DNA from: Oscillospiraceae bacterium | GTDB lineage: Bacteria > Bacillota > Clostridia > Oscillospirales > Ruminococcaceae | NCBI GenBank assembly: GCA_902362965.1 | Contig: CABIYQ010000010.1 | Coordinates: forward strand, 35,222 to 99,221 | Direction: 5' to 3' | DNA length: 64,000 nucleotides | Part shown: in pieces, positions 17,862 through 27,061 of the stretch | Layout of the letters: every line of letters starts with the position of its first letter | Numbering within the stretch: the stretch's first letter is position 1 | Position numbers and translations under genes: made by a program | Notes under the pieces: generated by a model | The model's input: only the letters and a program-made list of their open reading frames with translations | What the model was told of the DNA's origin: nothing | Databases searched by the model: none

Positions 17862-18017
17862 CCCCTGAGATTCTTTCTTCAGACTCCAATTCATCACGAC
17901 CTGAGTATAGAAAGATAGAGTAGCAAAATGGATCAAGCACTATCAAAAACAAGAAAACTCGCTAATTTTATTAAGGCTATGTTTTTTATTGTTATCCCGC
18001 CGACCATTTTCAAACAA

Positions 18018-18893
18018 TCAGTTTTCACTTATTGTCTTAATCCTTAAACTATGTATTGCCTCATAAATTTTACGGGCAATATATGGATTATTCATCGTAT
18101 AAAGATGTATTCCATCAACGCCCTGTGTTATCAAATCAACTATTTGATCTATCGCATAGGCGATACCTGCGTCCCTCATAGCAATTGGATTATTTTCATA
18201 GCGTTCCATCATTGCCGCAAATTTTTTCGGAACTGAAGCACCGCAAAGAGAAGTCATTCTTTCAATTTGCCTTTTATTGACTACCGGCATTATGCCTGCT
18301 TCTATGGGTACATTAATACCTGCTAACTGACAACGCTCTCTGAATGAATAAAAATAATCGTTATTGAAAAACAGTTGTGATATCAAGTGGTCTGCTCCTG
18401 ACTCAACTTTGATCTTAAGATTCTGAATGTCCTCAATTATATCTTTTGCTTCAATATGTCCTTCAGGATAACAGGCGGCAATTATATTAAAATCTCCCTG
18501 TGATCTAATGTAGGAAATAAGGTCGGATGCGTATTTAAAATCTCCCTGTACATAATTATCATTGGGGATATCGCCTCGCAAAGCCAATATGTTTTCTATA
18601 CCTCGTTCCTTCAATTCTTGAAGCTTATCGGAAACATCTTCTTTTGTCAGTCCGATACAAGGAAGATGAGCAACACTCTCAATGCCTAGGCTTTTGACTG
18701 CTGATGCAATCTTAAAGGTTTCGTTATTGTTTTTTCCGCCGCCTGCACCGTATGTTACACTGATAAAATCCGGCGACAGCTTTTTTAATTCGTTAAGCGT
18801 ATCATAAATCGTTTTAACAGGAGCTGTCGGCTTAGGCGGAAACACCTCATATGACAAAACGATCTTTTTCTTAAATAACTCAGATATTTTCAT
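18018..18893 (-). CDS. metF: Methylenetetrahydrofolate reductase
   Basis: Flavoenzyme reducing 5,10-methylene-THF to 5-methyl-THF, the methyl donor for MetE. The TIM-barrel family motifs are present: [37 protein letters not shown] and AGIMPV. Length 291 residues. Its ATG overlaps the metE stop by 14 nt, so the two enzymes of the last methionine step are co-transcribed and probably coupled. Confidence 0.96.
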   Translation of the reverse strand: MKISELFKKKIVLSYEVFPPKPTAPVKTIYDTLNELKKLSPDFISVTYGAGGGKNNNETFKIASAVKSLGIESVAHLPCIGLTKEDVSDKLQELKERGIENILALRGDIPNDNYVQGDFKYASDLISYIRSQGDFNIIAACYPEGHIEAKDIIEDIQNLKIKVESGADHLISQLFFNNDYFYSFRERCQLAGINVPIEAGIMPVVNKRQIERMTSLCGASVPKKFAAMMERYENNPIAMRDAGIAYAIDQIVDLITQGVDGIHLYTMNNPYIARKIYEAIHSLRIKTISEN

Positions 18894-21150
18894 TTCTCAT
18901 TTCTCTCGCTGCCTGCACAAGATTTTTAAGACTTGCGGCAGTTTCGGATACTCCTCTCGTTTTCAGTCCGCAGTCAGGGTTTACCCAAAGCTTATCAGGA
19001 CTGATCTTTTCAAGCATTTTATATAATGCAGATTTTATTTCGCTGACAGACGGTACCCTCGGAGAATGAATATCATATACGCCGGGACCAACTTCTGTCT
19101 TAAAATTATTTTCTTTCAGGGAATCAAGTATCAGCAAATCGGAACGGGAGGCTTCAAATGTAATAACATCTGCGTCCATATCATCGATCGCCTTTATAAT
19201 ATCTGTAAACTCACTGTAGCACATATGTGTGTGTATTTGTGTTTCCGGCTTTACTCCGCTGTGTACCAGACGGAATGCGGGAATAGCCCAATCAAGATAT
19301 TCACAGTACCAATCGCTTTTTCTAAGCGGCAATTTTTCACGCAGAGCCGCTTCGTCCACCTGAATAATACGGATACCGTTCTTTTCTAAGTCCAAAACCT
19401 CGTCACGGATTGCAAGTGCTATCTGATATGTACTTTCTTTTAAAGAAATATCTTCACGAGGAAAAGACCAGTTCAGTATCGTTACAGGACCTGTCAGCAT
19501 TCCCTTCATCGGCTTTTCAGTAAGACTTTGAGCATAAACAGACCAATCAACAGTCATTGGCTTACTTCTGGAAACATCTCCCCAGATTATCGGCGGTTTA
19601 ACGCATCGTGTTCCGTATGATTGCACCCAGGCTTTTTCGGTAAATAAATATCCCTTTAACTGCTCTCCGAAATACTCCACCATATCGTTTCTTTCAAATT
19701 CACCATGAACAAGTACATCAAGTCCTGTTTCTTCCTGTTCCTTAACACACTCAGCAATCTTATTACGGTTAAATTCAATGTATTCTTCCTCACTGATCTC
19801 GCCTTTTCTAAGAGAAGCACGATTTGCCTTTACATCGGCAGTCTGCGGAAATGAACCGATTGTTGTTGTCGGGAAGGCAGGGAGATTAAATTCTTTTTTC
19901 TGTATTTCTTCTCTGACAGTAAATTCAGGAAACCTTGTAAAATCTTTTTCTCCGATTTTTGAAACTCGTTCCTGTACAGCGGGATCGCAGCAATCAGGTC
20001 TGTTTTCAAAAAGTGCAGCATTTGACTGAAAAACAGCTTCGTTATTATAGTCACATTCTGACAAAGCTTTAAGCTCGGCAAGCTCAATAAGCTTTTCTTC
20101 TGCAAAAGCAATATGCTCAGCATACTTCTTCGGCAGTTTAGATTCATTTTTCAGTGTATACGGTACATGAAGCAATGAGCATGAAGTTCCGATTACTGTT
20201 TCAATGCCTTTTTCTTTGAGACTGTCAAGCACTGCAAGCGTCTTTTTATAATTATTCTTCCAAATGTTCTTACCGTTTACAACTCCCGCAAAAAGAATCT
20301 TATCATTTGCAAAACCGTTTTTCTCTATAATTTCAACAGTTTTCTTTCCCTCGGTAAAATCAAGTCCTATTCCGTCAAAATCAAGTGCAAGAATATTATT
20401 ATAACAGTCACGAACATCTCCGAAATAAGTCTGCACAAGTATCTTAACACCTTGCTTTGCAGTTAGAATCTCTTTATAAAGCTTTTCAAACAATACAATG
20501 TCTGATTCCGTTAGATCATGTACCAAATACGGTTCGTCAAACTGTATCCATTCAGCGTCAAGCTTATTGAATTCTGCAAGCAGTTCAGAATATACTTTGA
20601 TAACAGAATCCGAATAATCCTCAGCCGTTTTGTTTCCTGTATATCTAAGAAGCTTTAAAAAGGTGAACGCACCGATTATAACCGGTTTTGTCTGCACACC
20701 CAGCGCTTTCGCTTCTTCAAATTCGTCAAACGGCTTTGTACCGGCAAGTTTGATTTCGATACTGTCATCAATTTCAGGAACCATATAATGATAATTAGTA
20801 TTAAACCATTTTTTCATTGCCAGTGCTTTTACATCTCCTGCCTCTCCCTGATATCCTCTTGCCATAGCAAAATATGTATCAAGAGCTGACAATCCCAAAG
20901 AGGAGTAGCGGCTGGGTACTATATTAAATAAAACCGCCGTATCCAGCATATTGTCGTAGAATGAAAAATCATTTGACGGAATAAAATCCAGTCCTGAATT
21001 CTTTTGAAGCAACCACTGTAATTTTCTGATTTCCTTTGCCGTATTTTTAAGTTCTTCAGCAGAAATCTCTTTTCTGAAATATTTTTCAGTGGCAAATTTC
21101 AGTTCTCTTAAAGAACCTACTCTCGGATAACCTATTATTGAAGTACGCAT
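18880..21150 (-). CDS. metE: Cobalamin-independent methionine synthase
   Basis: MetE transfers a methyl group from methyl-THF(Glu)n to homocysteine. It has the duplicated barrel of about 756 residues. The N-terminal half begins [16 protein letters not shown]. The C-terminal catalytic half begins [16 protein letters not shown] and holds the zinc ligands in HTHMCYSEF (His and Cys) and [10 protein letters not shown] (Cys). AGGAG lies 8 nt before the ATG at 21150; the ATG six codons earlier overlaps the ribosome site. LysR upstream and a dyad at the promoter suggest methionine/homocysteine-responsive control. Confidence 0.96.
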   Translation of the reverse strand: MRTSIIGYPRVGSLRELKFATEKYFRKEISAEELKNTAKEIRKLQWLLQKNSGLDFIPSNDFSFYDNMLDTAVLFNIVPSRYSSLGLSALDTYFAMARGYQGEAGDVKALAMKKWFNTNYHYMVPEIDDSIEIKLAGTKPFDEFEEAKALGVQTKPVIIGAFTFLKLLRYTGNKTAEDYSDSVIKVYSELLAEFNKLDAEWIQFDEPYLVHDLTESDIVLFEKLYKEILTAKQGVKILVQTYFGDVRDCYNNILALDFDGIGLDFTEGKKTVEIIEKNGFANDKILFAGVVNGKNIWKNNYKKTLAVLDSLKEKGIETVIGTSCSLLHVPYTLKNESKLPKKYAEHIAFAEEKLIELAELKALSECDYNNEAVFQSNAALFENRPDCCDPAVQERVSKIGEKDFTRFPEFTVREEIQKKEFNLPAFPTTTIGSFPQTADVKANRASLRKGEISEEEYIEFNRNKIAECVKEQEETGLDVLVHGEFERNDMVEYFGEQLKGYLFTEKAWVQSYGTRCVKPPIIWGDVSRSKPMTVDWSVYAQSLTEKPMKGMLTGPVTILNWSFPREDISLKESTYQIALAIRDEVLDLEKNGIRIIQVDEAALREKLPLRKSDWYCEYLDWAIPAFRLVHSGVKPETQIHTHMCYSEFTDIIKAIDDMDADVITFEASRSDLLILDSLKENNFKTEVGPGVYDIHSPRVPSVSEIKSALYKMLEKISPDKLWVNPDCGLKTRGVSETAASLKNLVQAAREMRNENI

Positions 21151-21195
21151 ATTTTTATCTCCTGACATTCAATTTATTTTCCAGGAACAGCAAAA

Positions 21196-21239
21196 AGCCT
21201 TTCCGTTACTTACTGATTACAGTATAGCATAGAAAGGCT
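21196..21239 (-). promoter_or_regulatory. metE promoter region with inverted repeat
   Basis: AGCCTTTC (21196-21203) and GAAAGGCT (21232-21239) are perfect 8-bp arms flanking a minus-strand -10 TATACT (21226-21221). No consensus -35 is present, fitting an activator-dependent promoter; LysR next door is the obvious candidate. Confidence 0.55.
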
Positions 21240-21284
21240 GTTATGCGTTAATACTTCTTTTCAATAGTCAGTCATAGAATAAAT

Positions 21285-22196
21285 CTATGACTGATATTCT
21301 GAAATATAGTTTTTCAGATGTTCCAGATATCGCTTACTGACAGCATTCAACGGTCTGTCCATAGGAGAAATATATCCTACTTCCATAGTTTCATTACTCT
21401 CAAGCGGAATAGATACAATATTTGTACCATTCAAATCACTGCTCAGAATCCCTGAAGATATCGTATAGCCGTTTAATCCAATCAAAAGATTGAAAAGAGT
21501 TGCACGGTCAGTAACAATAATACTTTGAGGACTTTCTTCAGTACTGTGAAGTTCTTCGGAATAGTAAAAAGAATTATTTATACCCTGTTCATAAGTCAGT
21601 CTCGGAAATGCCTTCAGATCATCAAGGGTAACAGTATTTTTTTCTGCCAGAGGATTTTCACTGCTTACAAAAACATGAGGCCTTGCCATAAACAATGATG
21701 TATATTTTAAATCGGCATTCTGCAAAATCCGTAAAATCACTTCTCGGTTAAAGTTGCTTAAAAACAATATGCCGAGTTCACTTCGTGATGTTCTTACATC
21801 TTCAATAATATCATGCGTTCTTGACTCACGCAATGTAAATTCATATTTGTTTTTGCCATATTCCTTTACCAGTGCTACAAAGGCATTTACTACAAATGCA
21901 TAATGCTGAGATGATACTGCAAAAACACGGCGGACAGTATCTTTCTGCTTATACTGCTGTTCTAAAAGCTCCGCCTGTTCCATAACCTGTCTTGCATATG
22001 ACAGAAATTTTGAGCCGTCCTCGGATAAATACACTCCTCTATTATTACGATAAAATATCGTAATGCCCATTTCCTTTTCAAGTTCTGACACTGATTTGGA
22101 TAGACTGGGCTGTGCCACAAGAAGCTTTCCTGCCGCAGAAGTAATCGAACCGCACTCTGCTATCGTTATAATATATTTTAATTGCTGTAATGTCAT
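21285..22196 (-). CDS. LysR-family regulator next to metE
   Basis: 303 residues. The N-terminal winged helix has MTLQQLKYIITIAECGSITS and AAGKLLVAQPSLSKSVSELE, followed by a periplasmic-binding-like effector domain. Position directly upstream of metE-metF suggests a MetR-like role, but the effector (homocysteine, O-acetylserine or other) is unknown. The ATG at 22196 matches the conserved LysR start; the longer reading adds a non-family tail. Its ribosome site is weak. The promoter at 22231-22259 gives only a short leader. Confidence 0.85.
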   Translation of the reverse strand: MTLQQLKYIITIAECGSITSAAGKLLVAQPSLSKSVSELEKEMGITIFYRNNRGVYLSEDGSKFLSYARQVMEQAELLEQQYKQKDTVRRVFAVSSQHYAFVVNAFVALVKEYGKNKYEFTLRESRTHDIIEDVRTSRSELGILFLSNFNREVILRILQNADLKYTSLFMARPHVFVSSENPLAEKNTVTLDDLKAFPRLTYEQGINNSFYYSEELHSTEESPQSIIVTDRATLFNLLIGLNGYTISSGILSSDLNGTNIVSIPLESNETMEVGYISPMDRPLNAVSKRYLEHLKNYISEYQS

Positions 22197-22230
22197 ACCA
22201 TTTTCATTCCCATATCCATTTATTAAGTTA

Positions 22231-22259
22231 AGTATACCACAGAAAGCCTTTATAATCAA
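22231..22259 (-). promoter_or_regulatory. Promoter of the metE-adjacent lysR gene
   Basis: Minus strand TTGATT (22259-22254), 17 bp, TATACT (22236-22231). Confidence 0.7.
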
Positions 22260-22303
22260 GTAACACCCACAATTAAAGAGCCGCACTGCGGCTCAACGAA
22301 TTA

Positions 22304-22852
22304 TTAATTATGACAAAATTGCTTCACTATACCGCAAGCCATATAATCACCCATTTTAAGTGCTTCCTTTTCTATAGATTCAAAAATTTCTATGTCCTTC
22401 GGATATTCTTTTTTCAGTCTTAACCCTGCTTCTTTTTCTGTCATACTTAAATGACTGTACATCATATCCCGCCATTTCTGCTCACACCAATAAGGATTGA
22501 TAACTGCTAAAAACTCTGCAATATTGTCCGCATTGGCATACCATTTTTTGCGCAGATCATCGGCTTTTGATGTATTCATATTCTTATCGGCATTTACAAG
22601 ATCGCCTGCAATCTGCAAATGTTCAGTCAACAATTTTTTAAACTCGTCTGCTTTTTTCTCACTGTAAAATAATTTAAGAACTTCAGCGAAATCTCCCGGA
22701 TTTTCTAACAGTCTGTTTGTAACATACTTTAGATCCTGAAGTTTTTCCGCAGTACTGATTATAAAAAAGCGAGTCCAATAAACATGCTGAGACCATAATT
22801 TGCGCATAATATTGATGATTTCCTGATGATTGTATAAACATGATTTTCTCAT
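22304..22852 (-). CDS. Conserved hypothetical helical protein
   Basis: 182 residues, predicted mostly helical and soluble. It has an aromatic N-terminal segment (MRKLWSQHVYWTRFFIIST) followed by RLLENPGDFAEVLKLFY and a C-terminal CGIVKQF. No catalytic motif recognised. AGGAG lies 7 nt before the ATG at 22852; the ATG two codons earlier is too close to it. It stands alone between lysR and the lectin-peptidase gene. Confidence 0.65.
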   Translation of the reverse strand: MRKSCLYNHQEIINIMRKLWSQHVYWTRFFIISTAEKLQDLKYVTNRLLENPGDFAEVLKLFYSEKKADEFKKLLTEHLQIAGDLVNADKNMNTSKADDLRKKWYANADNIAEFLAVINPYWCEQKWRDMMYSHLSMTEKEAGLRLKKEYPKDIEIFESIEKEALKMGDYMACGIVKQFCHN

Positions 22853-22997
22853 ATACATTCTCCTTGCATTGTAATTTTCAGCTATATATCATCATATGTC
22901 AATGAGTTTTTATCGGTTACCTTACGCCGCTAGGATTCAGACTCAGCGGATCATTAAATAACGCATATAAAATTATGATCCTATGAGTTTTTTAATT

Positions 22998-23035
22998 AAA
23001 AAAGCAGACGCTTTAACTTTAGCGTCTGCTTTTGT
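22998..23035 (-). terminator. Terminator after the lectin-M23 gene
   Basis: Perfect AAGCAGACGCT/AGCGTCTGCTT stem with flanking A and T runs; likely bidirectional. Confidence 0.85.
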
Positions 23036-23050
23036 TTAATCTGCAACTTT

Positions 23051-24337
23051 TTATTTAGAATTTACAGTATATGAAACTGATAAAGGATCTATTCTTGTAG
23101 TAGAATTTGAATAAACTTCAAAATGAAGATGTGCTCCGGTTGAATGTCCTGTCGATCCTACTGTTGCTATGTTCTGACCATTATAGACATACTGATTTAC
23201 TGAAACATTTATTGTGGAACAATGGGCATATCTGGTTTTTGTTCCATCATCATGCTGAATTACAACATAGTTTCCGTATCCTCCGCCGCAGCCGCATGAA
23301 TAATTTTTACCATAATTATGTGTACATGAAGTACAGACCTCTATTACCTTGCCTGCCTTTACCGCAATAATCGGCTTACCTGAAATTCCCGAAGAAGATA
23401 TGTCAATTCCATTGTGCATTGTTCCGTTTCTTAAACCATAAGAACTTGTTATATTGGTGTAACCGGGAACTGGCCAGTCATACAGCTTATCGTTAGTCCA
23501 TAATGTATTGAGAAAACCATATTTATTTTGGTTACATTTACGTATTTCAAGTTTTCCATTATCTGTAAGTATTAGCTTATACACATATCCGGACTGTGCT
23601 CCTACCGCTGTTTTAGAATACCATATTGCTTTATTGGCGCTGTCATATATAACTAAATTACCATCCTGCTGCATTTTTACAGTTACACCTTTGGTTGCCC
23701 TTAACGGTGAATCTGAAACAAAAGTTCTACTGTTCCATATTGGCTTTACAGATGTTGATATATCATATATAACAAAATTTCCGTCTGACTGCATTTGCGC
23801 CTTATACTTACCATTAGGAGAAAGCATGGTATCCCCTGCATTTAAGTTATTATGATAGCTTATCTGACTTGTATTGTTCCATATTAAAGCGCTTGAATTT
23901 TTAGTATTAATTATGTCAAGTCTGCCTGAATCATTTAAGCGAAGCTGATATTTATAGCCTGAAACTGCTCCTTTACATGTTTGGGACGCCCAGACTGCTG
24001 TTTTAGAAGAACCGTTCTGTCCGTAAATTACAAAATTTCCGTCTGTCTGCATTGTAGCAAAATATGAAGAAAATGCAGAAGTGTTGGTTGCAGAACACCA
24101 TATAGCTTTACCGCTTTTGTAAATAACGAAATTTCCATCCCCTTGCATTACTGCTTTACAATTACCATTAGGAGAAAGAAGATAATTTCCTGCGCTTATC
24201 ACTTTACCGCCGTCTATTACACTGCCTAATGATGAAGCTGCATTTACAGTAGCATTTCCAAATACCGAAAAAAACGAAAATAATACAACAAATGCAATTA
24301 TTAAACTTAAAAGTTTATTGTTTTTTATTTTTGTCAT
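23051..24337 (-). CDS. Secreted bulb-lectin / M23 metallopeptidase
   Basis: 428 residues. A signal peptide (1-33) is followed by two B-lectin-type beta-prism regions. Four sugar-pocket motifs of the Q-x-D-G-N-x-V-I-Y type are visible: QGDGNFVIY, QTDGNFVIY, QSDGNFVIY and QQDGNLVIY. The C-terminal M23 (LytM) peptidase has zinc ligands in MHNGIDIS and HLHFEV. A Cys/Gly-rich insertion (SCGCGGGYGN) sits between them. It probably binds a mannose-rich glycan or cell wall polymer and cleaves peptidoglycan cross-bridges; own-wall remodelling versus attack on others cannot be told. GAGGTG precedes ATG. Confidence 0.88.
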   Translation of the reverse strand: MTKIKNNKLLSLIIAFVVLFSFFSVFGNATVNAASSLGSVIDGGKVISAGNYLLSPNGNCKAVMQGDGNFVIYKSGKAIWCSATNTSAFSSYFATMQTDGNFVIYGQNGSSKTAVWASQTCKGAVSGYKYQLRLNDSGRLDIINTKNSSALIWNNTSQISYHNNLNAGDTMLSPNGKYKAQMQSDGNFVIYDISTSVKPIWNSRTFVSDSPLRATKGVTVKMQQDGNLVIYDSANKAIWYSKTAVGAQSGYVYKLILTDNGKLEIRKCNQNKYGFLNTLWTNDKLYDWPVPGYTNITSSYGLRNGTMHNGIDISSSGISGKPIIAVKAGKVIEVCTSCTHNYGKNYSCGCGGGYGNYVVIQHDDGTKTRYAHCSTINVSVNQYVYNGQNIATVGSTGHSTGAHLHFEVYSNSTTRIDPLSVSYTVNSK

Positions 24338-24360
24338 AAAATCACCTCAAATAATTAAAA

Positions 24361-24380
24361 TAAATAATCATGATTATTTA
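24361..24380. promoter_or_regulatory. 20-bp perfect palindrome at the lectin-M23 promoter
   Basis: TAAATAATCATGATTATTTA is self-complementary over 20 bp and lies immediately downstream of the -10 box, where a bound repressor would block transcription. Confidence 0.65.
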
Positions 24381-24383
24381 TTA

Positions 24384-24412
24384 ATTATATATGATTAAAA
24401 AATAAATGTCAA
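24384..24412 (-). promoter_or_regulatory. Promoter of the lectin-M23 gene
   Basis: Minus strand TTGACA (24412-24407), 17-bp spacer, TATAAT (24389-24384). Confidence 0.9.
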
Positions 24413-24494
24413 CTATTTCCATATAATTTGTTATTATAATAAATTCTTTTCCCCAAAAAACACTAAAAATAATAATTTTCGACAAGGTCAATAG

Positions 24495-24526
24495 AAAAAA
24501 ATCCGGTAGGTTTTCGGATTTTTTTC
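24495..24526. terminator. Terminator-like hairpin
   Basis: AAAAAAATCCG and CGGATTTTTTT arms around a 9-nt loop. It lies between the lectin promoter and the small ORF; the transcript it ends is not evident. Confidence 0.6.
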
Positions 24527-24562
24527 AGCATTTCCGCACAAGCTAAACATGAGGTGAAAAAA

Positions 24563-24733
24563 ATGAAATTTGCAAATTTACAAGAACTGATACAGACAAG
24601 CAGTTCTTCCAGAATGTATCTATTGTCCCTGCCTGTGGATATTCAATTGCAGCTGCATGAACAAAACAATTTCATACACAGTTTGTACGAGCTGCATACA
24701 AATGCGGAATATCTGATGAAATACAGAACATGA
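24563..24733 (+). CDS. Small protein of unknown function, 56 residues
   Basis: ATG with GAGGTG 6 nt upstream opens a 56-codon frame. The product starts MKFANLQELIQTSSSSRMYL, then has LPVDIQLQLHEQNNFIHS and ends in a helix with ELHTNAEYLMKYRT. It looks like a compact helical protein without membrane segment. It lies upstream of the DUF3793-flavodoxin promoter, outside that operon. Ribosome site, codon use and amphipathic pattern argue that it is real; family unknown to me. Confidence 0.6.
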   Translation: MKFANLQELIQTSSSSRMYLLSLPVDIQLQLHEQNNFIHSLYELHTNAEYLMKYRT

Positions 24734-24768
24734 CTACTCTGATTTATCAAAGCTTTTTTAAAAACTGC

Positions 24769-24797
24769 TTGACATAGAGGATTTTTCATGATATACT
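24769..24797 (+). promoter_or_regulatory. Promoter of DUF3793-flavodoxin operon
   Basis: TTGACA (24769-24774), 17 bp, TATACT (24792-24797). Confidence 0.88.
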
Positions 24798-24806
24798 ATA
24801 AATGTT

Positions 24807-24820
24807 AGTTAGCAATAACT
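24807..24820. promoter_or_regulatory. DtxR-like operator of the flavodoxin operon
   Basis: AGTTA-GCAA-TAACT palindrome 10 bp after the -10 box, so overlapping the expected transcription start. A related AGTTA-N4-TAACT lies at 37974-37987 before the ABC exporter, and a degenerate copy lies near 24884-24897. The pattern recalls DtxR/IdeR boxes (TTAGGTTAG dyads), so iron or manganese control is plausible. Confidence 0.55.
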
Positions 24821-24908
24821 TACATAGGTATATTGTGAAAAATCCAATTTTGAGGATCGTTTTCCAACAACAAGTTTGCAATAGCTAACTCAGAAAAGAG
24901 GTGTTTAA

Positions 24909-25481
24909 TTGTCTTTATCAGAATCTATGCAATTTGAAAAGAAGCTGGCTTTCTTCACCGCGCCGTCACTGCTTGGCATAAAATGTGCTAATTTAATTTC
25001 CCTAAACAAAACAGATTATGATTTACCGATACATCTGGAACGATTTAACCGCAAGACAGCATCGAAAGGGCTACAGCTAAAAATCTTGTGTACTTGTCAA
25101 AACCGTACGTTGGTTTTACTCTATAACGAGACTTTACTGGAGCGCCAGCTATCAGGCGAGGAACAGAAAGCAATTTTGCAGAAATACGGTTATCCTGAAA
25201 CGCCATCGTTGGAATCCAAATTAAACAGACTGGCGGAACGAATCCGGCATGAATCACAATTTCCCCACGAAATCGGCATATTTCTTGGCTATCCTACAGA
25301 AGATGTCATTGGTTTTATGGAAAACAAGGGGGAAAATTACAAGCTCTGCGGCTATTGGAAAGTATACGGCAATGCTGAAAAAGCAAAGCGTACTTTTGAA
25401 AATTATGATAAGTGCAGAATGTTTCTGTGCAATAAATTGAATCAGGGTTATAATCTTTATCAGGCTCTGAAAATTTCTTGA
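24909..25481 (+). CDS. DUF3793 family protein
   Basis: 190 residues, matching DUF3793 by the segment HEIGIFLGYPTEDVIGFM and by NYKLCGYWKVYGN. The N-terminal FEKKLAFFTAPSLLGIKCANL is also typical. Function unknown; the gene is very often next to a flavodoxin, as here (14 nt gap), which suggests a redox or metal-starvation role. The start is TTG with AGAGGTG at 5-6 nt; the ATG six codons later lacks a ribosome site. The operator at 24807-24820 predicts metal-dependent repression. Confidence 0.85.
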   Translation: MSLSESMQFEKKLAFFTAPSLLGIKCANLISLNKTDYDLPIHLERFNRKTASKGLQLKILCTCQNRTLVLLYNETLLERQLSGEEQKAILQKYGYPETPSLESKLNRLAERIRHESQFPHEIGIFLGYPTEDVIGFMENKGENYKLCGYWKVYGNAEKAKRTFENYDKCRMFLCNKLNQGYNLYQALKIS

Positions 25482-25494
25482 GGAGGATATTTAT

Positions 25495-25902
25495 ATGAAA
25501 ACAGCAGTTATTTATTGGAGCGGTACAGGTAACACAGAACAGATGGCATCTGCAATCGCAGAAGGCGCTGGTGCGGAGTTATTTACCATTTCGGAATTCA
25601 ACGGCGACATAGCGGCATATGACAGAATCGCATTCGGCTGCCCCGCCATGGGTGATGAAGTTCTGGAAGAATCAGACTTTGAACCGTTTTTCTCCGATGT
25701 TGAAGGTTCACTGAACGGAAAGACAGTTGCCCTGTTTGGCTCATATGGCTGGGGCGACGGACAGTGGATGCGTAACTGGGAGGAACGTGTCAAGGCAGAC
25801 GGTGCGGTTATTGTAAACGGCGAAGGATTAATTGTAAATGAAACGCCTTCTGATGATGATCTGGAATTGTGCAAATCGCTTGGTGCAAAGCTTGCGGAAT
25901 AA
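25495..25902 (+). CDS. Flavodoxin
   Basis: Short-chain FMN electron carrier of 135 residues. The phosphate-binding loop is WSGTGNTEQMA (residues 8-18); further FMN-contact regions are FGCPAMGDE and FGSYGWGDGQWMRNWEER. Flavodoxins replace ferredoxin under iron shortage, consistent with the DtxR-like site of the operon. GGAGG lies 8 nt before ATG. A strong terminator follows. Confidence 0.95.
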   Translation: MKTAVIYWSGTGNTEQMASAIAEGAGAELFTISEFNGDIAAYDRIAFGCPAMGDEVLEESDFEPFFSDVEGSLNGKTVALFGSYGWGDGQWMRNWEERVKADGAVIVNGEGLIVNETPSDDDLELCKSLGAKLAE

Positions 25903-25912
25903 AATTACATAT

Positions 25913-25946
25913 AAAAAAAGCGGAGTTTTAAATACTCCGCTTTTTT
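25913..25946. terminator. Bidirectional terminator between flavodoxin and DUF3592-like gene
   Basis: AAAGCGGAGT/ACTCCGCTTT stem with A- and T-runs on the two sides; the genes converge here. Confidence 0.88.
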
Positions 25947-26397
25947 ATTTTGATTTATAAACAATATAAATATACCCTATTAAATAAACAGTATAACATA
26001 ATCCAATAATTACTGCCAATGAAATAGGCAGTTTTTTTAAAGCAGATCTATTTTCTTCTATTTCATAATCTGTTACCGAAGAATCTGAATTATAGTAAAC
26101 TGTCAAAAAATCGCCTTTTGATAAATTTTTAACTTTATTTGTCCTAAACTGCTTTTCTTGCAGAGTACCGCTTTGATCATAGTAAGAATAATATACTCTA
26201 TAAACAAGATTTTCCGAATCAGATATATTTTCAAGACGAGTTATAGTTCCGGTAGCTGTAAATGAATTTTCAAATATTTTCCTATGCTTTTTACGTTTTA
26301 CAGAAAGCATAATATACGAAGGAATACCGCCTAAAACAATAACAAGCAAAGCCGTCAAAACTATCAAAAAAATTATTACTTTTATGCTTTCATTCAT
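25945..26397 (-). CDS. DUF3592-like membrane protein
   Basis: 150 residues. Membrane segments at about 7-29 and 123-145 flank an external or cytoplasmic beta domain with GTITRLENI, YRVYYSYYDQSG and GDFLTVYYNSDS, the usual DUF3592 pattern. Function unknown. GGGAG lies 8 nt before ATG. It trails upp in the same direction. Confidence 0.65.
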   Translation of the reverse strand: MNESIKVIIFLIVLTALLVIVLGGIPSYIMLSVKRKKHRKIFENSFTATGTITRLENISDSENLVYRVYYSYYDQSGTLQEKQFRTNKVKNLSKGDFLTVYYNSDSSVTDYEIEENRSALKKLPISLAVIIGLCYTVYLIGYIYIVYKSK

Positions 26398-26420
26398 TAA
26401 TGCAACTCCCGAATTAACTT

Positions 26421-27047
26421 CTATTTAGTACCAAAAATTCTGTCGCCAGCATCACCCATACCGGGAACAATATACTTATTTTCATTAAGTCCCTGATCCT
26501 TTACACCGCAATAAATGTCAACGTCCGGATGAGCGGAAGTAAGACGCTCAATACCTTCCGGAGAAGCTATAATACACATAAATTTGATGTTTTTTACTCC
26601 GGCTTTTTTTAATTCATCAATAGCATACACTGCGGTATTGCCTGTTGCAAGCATAGGATCAACTATAATTACATCTCTTTCGGAAATATCATCAGGAAGC
26701 TTACAATAATACTGAACAGCATTATGTTCGTCATTTCTGAAAATACCTATATGACCTATTTTGGCAGCCGGAACAAGATTTGTAACGCCGTCAAGCATAC
26801 CAAGACCCGCTCTGAGAATAGGTACAAATGCAAGCTTTCTGCCGGAAATAATTTTAGTTTTAGCCACTGCTACAGGGGTCGCTATATCCACTTCTTTAAG
26901 CGGAAGATCTCTTGTTGCTTCATAACAGATAAGCATAGCCGTTTCTGAAGTCAGTTCCCTGAATTCCTTAACACCTGTATTTTTATCCCTCAATAATGAA
27001 ATTTTATGCTGAATCAACGGATGTTCTATTAAATGCAGTCCTGCCAT
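26421..27047 (-). CDS. upp: Uracil phosphoribosyltransferase
   Basis: Pyrimidine salvage enzyme: uracil + PRPP to UMP. It has [27 protein letters not shown] and the PRPP-binding loop [11 protein letters not shown]; the C-terminus [13 protein letters not shown] is conserved. 208 residues from the ATG at 27047, which has AGGAGTG 6 nt upstream; the GTG three codons earlier overlaps that site. 14 nt downstream of rpiB. Confidence 0.96.
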   Translation of the reverse strand: MAGLHLIEHPLIQHKISLLRDKNTGVKEFRELTSETAMLICYEATRDLPLKEVDIATPVAVAKTKIISGRKLAFVPILRAGLGMLDGVTNLVPAAKIGHIGIFRNDEHNAVQYYCKLPDDISERDVIIVDPMLATGNTAVYAIDELKKAGVKNIKFMCIIASPEGIERLTSAHPDVDIYCGVKDQGLNENKYIVPGMGDAGDRIFGTK

Positions 27048-27061
27048 AAAAGTCACTCCTT

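Larger units (their letters stand above)
17688..18017. other. Intergenic region with terminator and ApbE remnant
   Basis: 330 bp between the convergent ABC-F gene and metF. It contains the bidirectional terminator at 17689-17727, the short ApbE-like fragment at 17811-17861 and otherwise no recognisable gene. Confidence 0.6.

Noticed and set aside
17601..17936. A 111-codon minus-strand frame spanning the ABC-F 3' end
   Set aside because: Only a 17-residue ApbE-like piece is meaningful; the rest crosses a terminator and a coding region.
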